A stretch of 64,000 bases of DNA from contig CAWDKQ010000018.1 of NCBI GenBank assembly GCA_963802915.1, positions 62,001 to 126,000 on the forward strand, in the 5' to 3' direction. The DNA comes from JAICMB01 sp963802915 (GTDB lineage Bacteria > Acidobacteriota > Terriglobia > Bryobacterales > Bryobacteraceae). Below, one piece after another: positions 46,425-53,983 of the stretch (its first letter is position 1; every line of letters starts with the position of its first letter). The position numbers were made by a program, and so were the translations under genes. The notes under the pieces were generated by a model. That model did no database searches. It was not told the origin of the DNA and saw only the letters and a program-made list of their open reading frames with translations.

Positions 46425-48263
46425 TTGGATAAGAATCGACGCCGTTTTATTCGTTCCTTAAGCCGTACTGCGCTGGTGCTCCCGTTTGGAGACGTGCTGG
46501 CGATGGCCGGACAAACAATCGCCGGACCAACGGAACGCAGTTATAACGCGAAGGCTATGCCCGCGCCGAAGGGCCCGAAATCCCCGATCGAAGGCACTCC
46601 TCTCGGTGTGAGTTTTGTCGACGTGGTGAAGGAAGCCGGGCTGGCAGTGAAGACAACTTACGGCGGCGAGGGCAAGAATAAATATCTGCTTGAGACCACC
46701 GGCTGCGGTCTCGCCTTTTACGATTACGACGAAGATGGCTGGCTCGATATTTTTCTAGTGAACGGCTGGCGTCTGGAAGGATTCCCTGCCGGCCACGAAC
46801 CCCGCTGCCATCTCTTCAAGAACAATCGCGACGGAACGTTTACCGACGTCACCAAAGGATCGGGGCTCGACAAGCGCACGGGTTGGGGACAAGCCTGCTG
46901 CGTCGGCGATTACAACAACGATGGCCACGACGATCTGTTCGTGACTTACTACGGGCAAAACGCCCTGTACCGCAATAACGGAGACGGCACTTTCACGGAT
47001 GTGACCGAGAAAACGGGCCTCATCCAACCGGGTCCCAAGACGCGCTGGAACACCGGCTGCACCTTTGTCGATTACGACCGCGACGGACATCTCGATTTAT
47101 TTGTCGCAAACTATGTCGATTTCGATTTGAAGACCGCTCCGCCGCCGGAAGCCGGCCCGTGTACGTATAAAGGCGTGCTGGTCGCGTGCGGGCCGCCCGG
47201 ACTTCGCGGCGGGAAGAACATTCTCTATCACAACAATGGCGACGGGACCTTCACCGATGTCAGCGAGAAGGCCGGCATCTGGAACACGACCGGGACCTAC
47301 GGACTGAGCGTGGCCGCATCGGATCTCAACAACGACGGCTGGCCCGACATTTATGTCGCGAACGATTCCAGTACCGCGACGCTCTATGAGAACCAGAAGG
47401 ACGGGACGTTCAAAGACGTCGCGATTGAATCTGGCGCCGCGCTATCGCCGGAAGGCAAACCTCAAGCGGGCATGGGCGTTTCGATCGGCGATTACAATCG
47501 CGACGGCAATTTGGATGTTGTAAAAACCAATTTCGCCGGCGACACGGATTCGCTGTACACGAATCTCGGCGACGGATCCTTCGAAGACCGCACCTATCCG
47601 AGCGGCATTGGCGTCAACACGCGATTGCTCGGCTGGGGTGTCGGTTTCTTCGATATGGATAACGACGGATGGCTCGACGTTTTGATGTCGAACGGGCATG
47701 TTTATCCGGAAGTGGATAAGTCCAACGCGGATCTGAAATATGCGGAGCACAAATACCTGTATCGAAATCTGCAAAATGGCCGCTTCGAGGAAGTGACGTC
47801 CATGGGCGGTCCGGGCATTCTCGAGAACGCACCCGCGCGCGGATGCGCTTTCGGCGATTACAACAACGACGGGTATCTCGATATTGCTGTCAATTGCGTG
47901 AACGCGATTCCGCAGCTCCTGCGCTGCGATTCCACTCTGAATCGAAATTGGATCAAGATCAAACTGGTCGGCGTGAAGTCGAATCGGACGGGCATCGGCA
48001 GCCGCGTGACGGTGGTCGCGAAGACCAAGGCGGGCTCGCAAGAGCCTCTGGTGCAAATGGACGAATTGCGAAGCGGCGGAAGCTATTTTTCCCAAAACGA
48101 TTTGCGCATGCATTTCGGGCTGGACCAGGCGAAACGAGTGGACAACGTGCAGATCCGCTGGCTCAGCGGGCAGGTGGATCAGTTGAAAGACCTGGAAGTC
48201 AATCGGCTCTACGTGATCGAGGAGGGCGGCAAGATCCTCAAGTCGGAAAAGTTGAAGGGATGA
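46425..48263 (+). CDS. CRTAC1-type FG-GAP / ASPIC-UnbV protein, Tat-exported
   Basis: It starts with TTG at 46425 behind a GAGGAAG ribosome site. The product has 612 residues. A twin-arginine-like N-terminus (NRRRFIRSLSRTALVL) precedes a FG-GAP beta-propeller with repeated calcium-binding loops (DYDEDGWLDIF, DYNNDGHDDLF, DYDRDGHLDLF, DLNNDGWPDIY, DYNRDGNLDVV, DMDNDGWLDVL), then an ASPIC/UnbV domain (NWIKIKLVGVKSNRTGIGSR). It probably acts as a binding scaffold outside the cytoplasm. It is 19 bases after the pentahaem-TPR gene, so it may be its partner. Confidence 0.92.
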   Translation: MDKNRRRFIRSLSRTALVLPFGDVLAMAGQTIAGPTERSYNAKAMPAPKGPKSPIEGTPLGVSFVDVVKEAGLAVKTTYGGEGKNKYLLETTGCGLAFYDYDEDGWLDIFLVNGWRLEGFPAGHEPRCHLFKNNRDGTFTDVTKGSGLDKRTGWGQACCVGDYNNDGHDDLFVTYYGQNALYRNNGDGTFTDVTEKTGLIQPGPKTRWNTGCTFVDYDRDGHLDLFVANYVDFDLKTAPPPEAGPCTYKGVLVACGPPGLRGGKNILYHNNGDGTFTDVSEKAGIWNTTGTYGLSVAASDLNNDGWPDIYVANDSSTATLYENQKDGTFKDVAIESGAALSPEGKPQAGMGVSIGDYNRDGNLDVVKTNFAGDTDSLYTNLGDGSFEDRTYPSGIGVNTRLLGWGVGFFDMDNDGWLDVLMSNGHVYPEVDKSNADLKYAEHKYLYRNLQNGRFEEVTSMGGPGILENAPARGCAFGDYNNDGYLDIAVNCVNAIPQLLRCDSTLNRNWIKIKLVGVKSNRTGIGSRVTVVAKTKAGSQEPLVQMDELRSGGSYFSQNDLRMHFGLDQAKRVDNVQIRWLSGQVDQLKDLEVNRLYVIEEGGKILKSEKLKG

Positions 48264-48688
48264 TCTTTCGCTGCGTCTTTGTTATTTGCGCCCTGGCAGC
48301 GGCGTCGCACGCGGAAGGATCGTGTCCATGGTTGAACGCCGCGACGGCTGCGGGAGCGCTCGGCGGACCGGTTCAATCGGAGACGACCATGCACGTTTGC
48401 AGTTTCGTTAGCCGGCATAGTGAACTACGAATCCAGGTAGAGGCGATGTCCGCATCGCATCCTGCTCATTGCAATGGCGCGATCGAGCAACTCAAGGGGA
48501 TTGGCAACGAGGCCACGGCCTGCTCGTTGGAATCCAAGGGTGGTAAGACTGCCGAACAGGTGACCGGGAGGGTTCGCGACCAGGCCTTTGTGATCACGCT
48601 GGTCACTGACGATCGCTCGATAAGCCGGAATTTGCTGCGGGACAAAGCTTGCAGAGTTGCTGAACAGGTGGCCGGGAATTTGTTTTAA
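48260..48688 (+). CDS. Small exported protein with cysteines
   Basis: The product has 142 residues with a signal peptide (MIFRCVFVICALAAASHAEG). Its ATG overlaps the CRTAC1 stop (ATGA), so it is the third gene of that unit. It has several cysteines (GSCPWL, HVCSFV, HCNGAIEQL, ATACSLE, KACRVA), probably disulfide-linked. I do not recognise a family. The stop shares bases with the convergent ASCH gene stop (TTAA). Function unknown; a link to the pentahaem/CRTAC1 genes is inferred from coupling. Confidence 0.75.
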   Translation: MIFRCVFVICALAAASHAEGSCPWLNAATAAGALGGPVQSETTMHVCSFVSRHSELRIQVEAMSASHPAHCNGAIEQLKGIGNEATACSLESKGGKTAEQVTGRVRDQAFVITLVTDDRSISRNLLRDKACRVAEQVAGNLF

Positions 48689-48978
48689 CTCTTCTTGCCG
48701 CGCGGCGGGACGTAGTGGAACCGCACAAGGTAGATATTCTGACCTTTCCCGTGCTTCGCAACCTTGAGCAGGTCGATAACGCCCAGAAATCCGGATTCTC
48801 GCGCCAATGCCGGGGTGATATCCGGAAAACCGATCGGTTCGATGGAATCCACTTCTATCTCACCTTCTTCCATGCGGTACCGCTTTCCGACCTTTACGCG
48901 AGAACTCATCCAAATTCGAACGCTGCAAGTGATCTCTCCGCGACGTACCCCATCCCGCAATCGCTTGGTAAAGACCAT
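48685..48978 (-). CDS. ASCH-domain protein
   Basis: The product has 97 residues. It fits the ASCH/PUA-like fold: FTKRLRDGVRRGEITCSVRI, then VKVGKRYRMEEGEIEVDSI, then the C-terminal FLGVIDLLKVAKHGKGQNIYL. ASCH domains bind RNA or a nucleoside-type ligand. There is no signal peptide. The start has no clear ribosome site. Its stop codon overlaps the convergent gene stop. Specific role unknown. Confidence 0.75.
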   Translation of the reverse strand: MVFTKRLRDGVRRGEITCSVRIWMSSRVKVGKRYRMEEGEIEVDSIEPIGFPDITPALARESGFLGVIDLLKVAKHGKGQNIYLVRFHYVPPRGKKS

Positions 48979-48990
48979 ATTCGTTGAACG

Positions 48991-50220
48991 CTAGCGATCC
49001 TGTCCGAGCTTCTTCTCTTTCGACTGCTCCTCCGCTCGCCGGATCTCGGCAGCTTTATCGAACGCCTGTTTCGCTCCCGCGGCATCGCCCTTCTTGCGCA
49101 GGAGAAGTCCCAGGTTGTTCCATGCTCCGGCATCGGTGCCGTCGAGCGCGACGGAATGCTGCAAGGCTTCAATCGCGCCATCGTTGTTGCCTTGCTCCTT
49201 AAGGAGGGTGCCGAGTTCGTACCACGCATTGATGTACTTCGGATCGCTCTGGACTGCCGCGCGCAACTGCTCCACCGCCTTATCGGGATCTCCCGAATCG
49301 ACGTAAGTAACGCCGAGCGTGTAGTGCGCCGCCGCAAGCGTGGGTTCGAGCTTGACGGCCTGCTCCAGCTCCGCTCTCGCATGAGGCAGGTCGTCGGCTT
49401 TCTTATAAGCAACGCCGAGATCGTAATGGGCGGACGCGGTCTCGGGATGTTCGTGAACCACTTTGGAGAGCTCCCGTATCGCGGCTTGGAGCTGTCCGGC
49501 GGCGATATACGCGTAACCGACGTTGACCTGAACGTGGAGGTTGTTCGGCTCCTCGCGCAGGATTTTCTGAAACTCGCGCAGTCCCCCGGCCGGGTCGCCC
49601 GAATTGACTAAGGCATTCCCATAACTGGTGCGGAGCGTTGTATTTTTCGGATCGAGCTCCAGAGCCCGCCGATACGCATCGCGCGCATCGACGTAGCGTT
49701 TCTGACGGCGATAGGCTTCGGCCAGAGCTTCGAGAATGGCGGCGTTGTTGGGAAGCAGCCGCGCCGCTTTGCTCAGTTCGATTGCCGCCTCGCGATCATG
49801 GCCAACATCTTCGTAGACAGACCCCAGACGGAAGCGATAATCTCCATGATCGGGCGCCAGCGCGACTGCTTTTTGAAGCGCGCGCACAGCGGGATCGATC
49901 TGTTGCGCGAGTCGCAGCGCCACGCCAAGGTGAAACCAGGCTTGCGCCATTTTGGGGTCCAGTTCCGTGGCGCGTTGGAAATACGGTATGGATTCCGGCT
50001 GTCGGTTCGTTGCGGCTAACAAGAATCCGATCTGGTCCTGGTAGACGGCCGACTTCGGGACCATCTTCGCTAGTTGCTGGTAATCGGCGAGGGCGGCGTT
50101 GGCATCGCGGGCGGCGAGATGCTGGTGCGCCGAAGTCTCCAGTTGCTGGACCGATTGTGCCGATTGCGCGGCCAACGCGAGGGCAAGAAACAACAGCCAC
50201 AGTGGAATGCGCAGCCACAT
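48991..50220 (-). CDS. TPR protein, exported
   Basis: The product has 409 residues with a signal peptide (MWLRIPLWLLFLALALAAQS). Nearly the rest is tetratricopeptide repeats of 34 residues (AVYQDQIGFLLAATNRQPES, AQAWFHLGVALRLAQQIDPA, AAAHYTLGVTYVDSGDPDKA, AGAWNNLGLLLRKKGDAAGA). It should act as a scaffold in the periplasm or outer membrane. It starts 16 bases from the stop of the M20 peptidase, so the genes may be transcribed together. No enzymatic motif is present. Confidence 0.87.
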   Translation of the reverse strand: MWLRIPLWLLFLALALAAQSAQSVQQLETSAHQHLAARDANAALADYQQLAKMVPKSAVYQDQIGFLLAATNRQPESIPYFQRATELDPKMAQAWFHLGVALRLAQQIDPAVRALQKAVALAPDHGDYRFRLGSVYEDVGHDREAAIELSKAARLLPNNAAILEALAEAYRRQKRYVDARDAYRRALELDPKNTTLRTSYGNALVNSGDPAGGLREFQKILREEPNNLHVQVNVGYAYIAAGQLQAAIRELSKVVHEHPETASAHYDLGVAYKKADDLPHARAELEQAVKLEPTLAAAHYTLGVTYVDSGDPDKAVEQLRAAVQSDPKYINAWYELGTLLKEQGNNDGAIEALQHSVALDGTDAGAWNNLGLLLRKKGDAAGAKQAFDKAAEIRRAEEQSKEKKLGQDR

Positions 50221-50236
50221 TCGTTCTATTTTACTT

Positions 50237-51547
50237 TTACTGCTGCTTCAGAATGTCGTAGAAGATCCGAATGCCAGTCTTGAACTCCTCGAGCGGGATT
50301 CGTTCGGAGTCACTATGCATGGTGGCGGCCGTCGCGGCGTCGAGGACCATCGGAGTGAAGCCGTAAGCGATCACCCCGCGGCGCTGGAGATACGCCGAAT
50401 CGGTACCAAACGGAACCAGCATCGGCGTCACGATTGCATCCGGGTGATACTTCAGAATCGTCTCGCGCATGGTCGCAAAGAGCGGTGTGTTGCTGGGGCT
50501 CATAGTGACATCGGGCGCCGCGCTGATCACCTCAACCGTCACCTTAGGATCGTTGATGCGCGCCTTCATCTCCGATACAAATTCGTCCGCGTTGGTTCCC
50601 GGAAGCAGCCGGCAATCGAGCGTCGCTTCGGCAGCCGAAGGAATCACGTTGACTCGCGCCGGCGAACCGACGCCGGACTGTAGCGTAGTGAGCGAAATCG
50701 TGTTCCGTTGGATGGCTGCCGTAAACTTATTGACGACCAGCGGCTCTCCAATAGCCCGCTTCATCTCTTCCACCACCGGATTCTGCTTTCCCGCCGGAGG
50801 CAACGCGAGAGCTTTGTCGATAGCTCGCAGCAAAGTCATGTTAGCGTTGTCGGGGATCGGCTGCGAACCGTGACCAGCCGTTCCGCGTGCGCGCAGACGC
50901 AGCCACAAAACAATCTTGTCGCCAACCGATATACCGGCTACGAGCTTGTTCGGAGCGAGCGCATCCCGCGTCCACATGCCGCCTTCGTCGAAGACATATT
51001 CCGAAGTGATTTCGTCCCAGTGGTTCGCGATCATCCATTGAATACCGTGCTCCCCGCCCATCTCCTCATCCGCGGTGGAAAGCATCACGATATCGCGCGA
51101 CGGCACGATCCCTGAATTGTGAAGCGCGATGAAAGCCATAAGCTGTTGCGTCCCGATCCCCTTCATATCGAGAGTTCCCCGCCCCCAGATCCTTCCGTCG
51201 CGGATAATCGCTCCGAATGGATCCATGTCCCATGCTTTGGAGTCGACAGGCACCACATCGAGGTGATTGAGCAGCAGGATCGGTTTCTTCGACGAATCGC
51301 GTCCCTTGAGGCGTACGACGAGATTTGTCTGCCCGGTGGGTCCGTTAGAATAAAGCTTCGGTTGAAGCCCATTGCGTTCAAGCTCAGCCTGAAACAGTCT
51401 GGCGCACGGAGCCGTATTCGAAGGTGGGCTGATGGATTGAATGCGGACATATTCCTGGAGAAATTCCACTGCATGCTTGTCGACGGCCGTCCAGTCCGGC
51501 TCCGCGGCAAATACGGCAAAGCATGTCAAAACAATCAGATACTTCAT
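50237..51547 (-). CDS. M20-family zinc peptidase, exported
   Basis: The product has 436 residues with a short signal peptide (MKYLIVLTCFAVFAA). The M20 metal and catalytic residues are visible: H95 in LLLNHLDVVP, D127 in GTLDMKG, catalytic E161 with E162 in TADEEMGG, an Asp in VFDEGG, and a late His in TMHSDSERIP. A dimerisation insert lies between about 210 and 330. Such enzymes remove terminal amino acids or hydrolyse acyl-amino acids. It overlaps the preceding sugar-kinase stop by ATGA. The substrate is unknown. Confidence 0.92.
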   Translation of the reverse strand: MKYLIVLTCFAVFAAEPDWTAVDKHAVEFLQEYVRIQSISPPSNTAPCARLFQAELERNGLQPKLYSNGPTGQTNLVVRLKGRDSSKKPILLLNHLDVVPVDSKAWDMDPFGAIIRDGRIWGRGTLDMKGIGTQQLMAFIALHNSGIVPSRDIVMLSTADEEMGGEHGIQWMIANHWDEITSEYVFDEGGMWTRDALAPNKLVAGISVGDKIVLWLRLRARGTAGHGSQPIPDNANMTLLRAIDKALALPPAGKQNPVVEEMKRAIGEPLVVNKFTAAIQRNTISLTTLQSGVGSPARVNVIPSAAEATLDCRLLPGTNADEFVSEMKARINDPKVTVEVISAAPDVTMSPSNTPLFATMRETILKYHPDAIVTPMLVPFGTDSAYLQRRGVIAYGFTPMVLDAATAATMHSDSERIPLEEFKTGIRIFYDILKQQ

Positions 51548-52485
51548 TGTTTCTCAACCTCTGGGACACCTGAAAGCGTCACATGAACCTGAGCCGCTCG
51601 ATAGGCCTCAATCAGCGCACCCGCCGCTGGCCCGTAGATGGGCGGGCTGGCATTGATGACGAATCGGAAACGGTCGAGCACGCGGGCACTTTGAAAAACT
51701 CCACCAATGTAAGAAACGATAGGCGAGTCGGCGGCTGCGAAGAGTTGATCCCGTACGGCCCAGGCCAGGGCCGCTAGCTGTTGCGCCGCTGCATCCAGGA
51801 TTTGGTTGGCCACCGCATCGCCGGCAACTGCGGCCCGATCCACCAGCTTCGACATTGCGGCTATTCGATGACGTGGAAAATCGATCGTGTAGAAATTATG
51901 AAGTGCTTCATTTGCATCACTTGCATTTGAATCATAAAGCAAAGCTTCATGCAATGATGTGGCCGGCCCCCAGCCTTCCTCGAACCGTAGCGCCGCCCGA
52001 AGCGCCTGCCGCGTAATGTCGAAACCGCTGCCCTCGTCGCCAAAAATGTAACCCCATCCGCCCGCCCGAGCCGTTTGACCCGAGGCGTTCCGTCCGAAAG
52101 CGATCGACCCTGTTCCAGCGATCACAACAATTCCCGGCGCGCCATTGGTAGCTCCTGACAACGCAATCAAAGCGTCATGCGTAACGGTCATCCGCTCACA
52201 GCGCAGCAGCTCACGCAGGATTGGTTCTTTGTCCACCGGACCGCCGCTGAAGCCGAGGCAGGCCGATTCAAATCTGACACTATCGAAGTCCAAGCCCGCT
52301 TGGTTGCAAGCCTCTAGCAGGCATTCATTGATAGCTCGGATGAACTTTGCACGGCCCGCCTCGGCCTCCTGAACATGATTGCACGGACCGCCGGTGCCGT
52401 GGCCGATAACACGCCCGTGAGCATCGCCGATGAGCGCAGTGGTGCTCGATTTACCCCCGTCGACGCCGAGATATAGGCCGTTCAC
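51544..52485 (-). CDS. BadF/N-acetylglucosamine kinase-like ATPase
   Basis: The product has 313 residues and belongs to the actin/hexokinase ATPase fold of BadF/BadG and N-acetylglucosamine kinases. Visible motifs are the phosphate-1 loop LGVDGGKSSTTALIGD, the GFSGG loop, the phosphate-2 region VVIAGTGSIAFG, GGWGYIFGDEGSGF typical of GlcNAc kinases, and an adenosine-site GGVFQS. It probably phosphorylates an amino sugar released from the wall. Its stop overlaps the peptidase start, so wall-fragment recycling is a reasonable joint role (inference). Confidence 0.88.
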   Translation of the reverse strand: MNGLYLGVDGGKSSTTALIGDAHGRVIGHGTGGPCNHVQEAEAGRAKFIRAINECLLEACNQAGLDFDSVRFESACLGFSGGPVDKEPILRELLRCERMTVTHDALIALSGATNGAPGIVVIAGTGSIAFGRNASGQTARAGGWGYIFGDEGSGFDITRQALRAALRFEEGWGPATSLHEALLYDSNASDANEALHNFYTIDFPRHRIAAMSKLVDRAAVAGDAVANQILDAAAQQLAALAWAVRDQLFAAADSPIVSYIGGVFQSARVLDRFRFVINASPPIYGPAAGALIEAYRAAQVHVTLSGVPEVEKQ

Positions 52486-52497
52486 AATGGGCGTAGA

Positions 52498-52818
52498 CTA
52501 CGCCTTATACATGTACTTGATATTAGGCTTGAAAATCAACAGATTCGGCGCACCTTCGCGGTTCACCTTCAGACAGATCTTGTCGTACCACTCGATGATT
52601 CCCTCGAGCGTTTCACCGTCCTTCATGACGATGATCATGGGCGTCTTCGACTGCATCTGCTTCATGTAGTAGAAGTTTTCGGCGTTCGTCTGGTCGGGGG
52701 GAACGGCCTTCTTCTGTGCTGGTTGGTGGTTAGTACGTCGGTTCATACGGTCCTTCAGCTCATCCAACGATGGACGTATCAATTTCCGATTAGCAGTCTC
52801 CACGACAAGAACTCCCAT
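52498..52818 (-). CDS. Hfq-like Sm-fold RNA chaperone
   Basis: The C-terminal half (MKQMQSKTPMIIVMKDGETL then EGIIEWYDKICLKVNRE) matches the Hfq Sm1 strand pattern, and LLIFKPNIKYMYKA is the Sm2 strand, with F-K-P where Hfq usually has Y-K-H. A polar N-terminal extension of about 50 residues precedes it. Hfq hexamers help small RNAs pair with mRNAs. I choose the ATG at 52818; the frame runs to a TTG at 52878 and an internal ATG at 52746 is possible. It lies between the sugar kinase and the delta' gene on the same strand. Confidence 0.75.
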   Translation of the reverse strand: MGVLVVETANRKLIRPSLDELKDRMNRRTNHQPAQKKAVPPDQTNAENFYYMKQMQSKTPMIIVMKDGETLEGIIEWYDKICLKVNREGAPNLLIFKPNIKYMYKA

Positions 52819-52929
52819 TCGAGGTATCCAAACGGGCCCGATCTGAAAGTTTTGTCCGGGGCCGCTGTACAGGATCAAAGATGCGCAACTAACGATTATT
52901 CAAGCACACTAACGTGCCTGATGACAACG

Positions 52930-53961
52930 TCAGGCCGCCGACCGGCGGAGTTCCACCACCAGCGCGTCGAGCGCGATGCTCTTCTGGATATTACGGCGTA
53001 CCAGCTCCACCAGCTCATCGATTCTCTTCACTCCGGCCCGTATCCAGTCGAACGAGACCTTAGAGGCAACCGCCTGCAATTCGGGTCGGATGTCGGCATT
53101 GCGAATTTCTTGGATACCATTGGCCAACAACAGGATATCTTCAAGCAAAATGTAGAGAACTTTGAGAAGCAGGTCCAGCCGCTCCTGCTTCCGCGCTCCC
53201 AGAGTCTCCGAATGTTTAGCCCAATCGGCGAATCCCGACCGTCCCGATGCGACTTTGAGCAGATCGAGCATAGCGGCGCGCCGCTGATCGTAAGTTTCCA
53301 GATCTAAAGATACGGCCAGGCCTGGGCTCCCACCGGCCAGGGCAATTCTGCGATCCGGGTTGGAAAGTTCGCGCTCGCGTGCAAAAGCGCGCATTTCATC
53401 GTTCGACAGAGGAGCTAGTTGGAAAGGAACGGCGCGCGACCGGATGGTGGTCAGCAGGTCATAGGGGTTCTCGGCGGTCATGATGACGATGAGGTGCTCA
53501 GGAGGCTCCTCCAGCGTCTTCAGGAGCGAGTTGGCGGCCTGCTCGTTGGCCCGATCGATATGATCGATCAGGAACACCCTGCGGCGCCCGTGGAGGGGCT
53601 TATATTGCGCCAGTTCTTTGAGCTGGCGCATCTGTGGGATCGAGATCTGGCGCAGGGGTCCATCGGGCGGGAAGGTTATGAAATCCGGATGCGTGGCAAA
53701 CAGGAGAGGGTCTTCGTTGCGCTTCTCCGCTGTCCATTTTTCGCGCTCGTCGACGATGGCCTCATTGTCGCGAAGGCTGAGGTCATCCTTCTCAATCTTA
53801 TGGGCTTCTCCGAGCAAAGCAGCGGCAAATCGCCGGGCCAAAGTGGCCTTCCCCAGCCCCTCCGGTCCCGCGAAGAGGAGGGTCTGCGGGAGGCGTTCCT
53901 GACGCGTAAGCTGCTCCAGAGTCTGGGCGACAGACTGGTTGCCGTGAAAATCGGGGAACAT
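52930..53961 (-). CDS. holB: DNA polymerase III delta' subunit
   Basis: The ATG at 53961 gives 343 residues. The AAA+ clamp-loader fold starts FHGNQSVAQTLEQLTRQERL, with Walker A GPEGLGKA at 32-39, the DEAD-like IDHIDRANEQAANSLLKTLEEPP, and the sensor region TTIRSRAVPFQLAPL. It is part of the clamp loader of the replicative polymerase. The four-cysteine zinc module usual between Walker A and B is replaced by a charged segment without cysteine. It begins 22 bases from the histidine kinase stop, so they may be cotranscribed. Confidence 0.9.
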   Translation of the reverse strand: MFPDFHGNQSVAQTLEQLTRQERLPQTLLFAGPEGLGKATLARRFAAALLGEAHKIEKDDLSLRDNEAIVDEREKWTAEKRNEDPLLFATHPDFITFPPDGPLRQISIPQMRQLKELAQYKPLHGRRRVFLIDHIDRANEQAANSLLKTLEEPPEHLIVIMTAENPYDLLTTIRSRAVPFQLAPLSNDEMRAFARERELSNPDRRIALAGGSPGLAVSLDLETYDQRRAAMLDLLKVASGRSGFADWAKHSETLGARKQERLDLLLKVLYILLEDILLLANGIQEIRNADIRPELQAVASKVSFDWIRAGVKRIDELVELVRRNIQKSIALDALVVELRRSAA

Positions 53962-53983
53962 CACCTAACATAGTGCCACGCCG

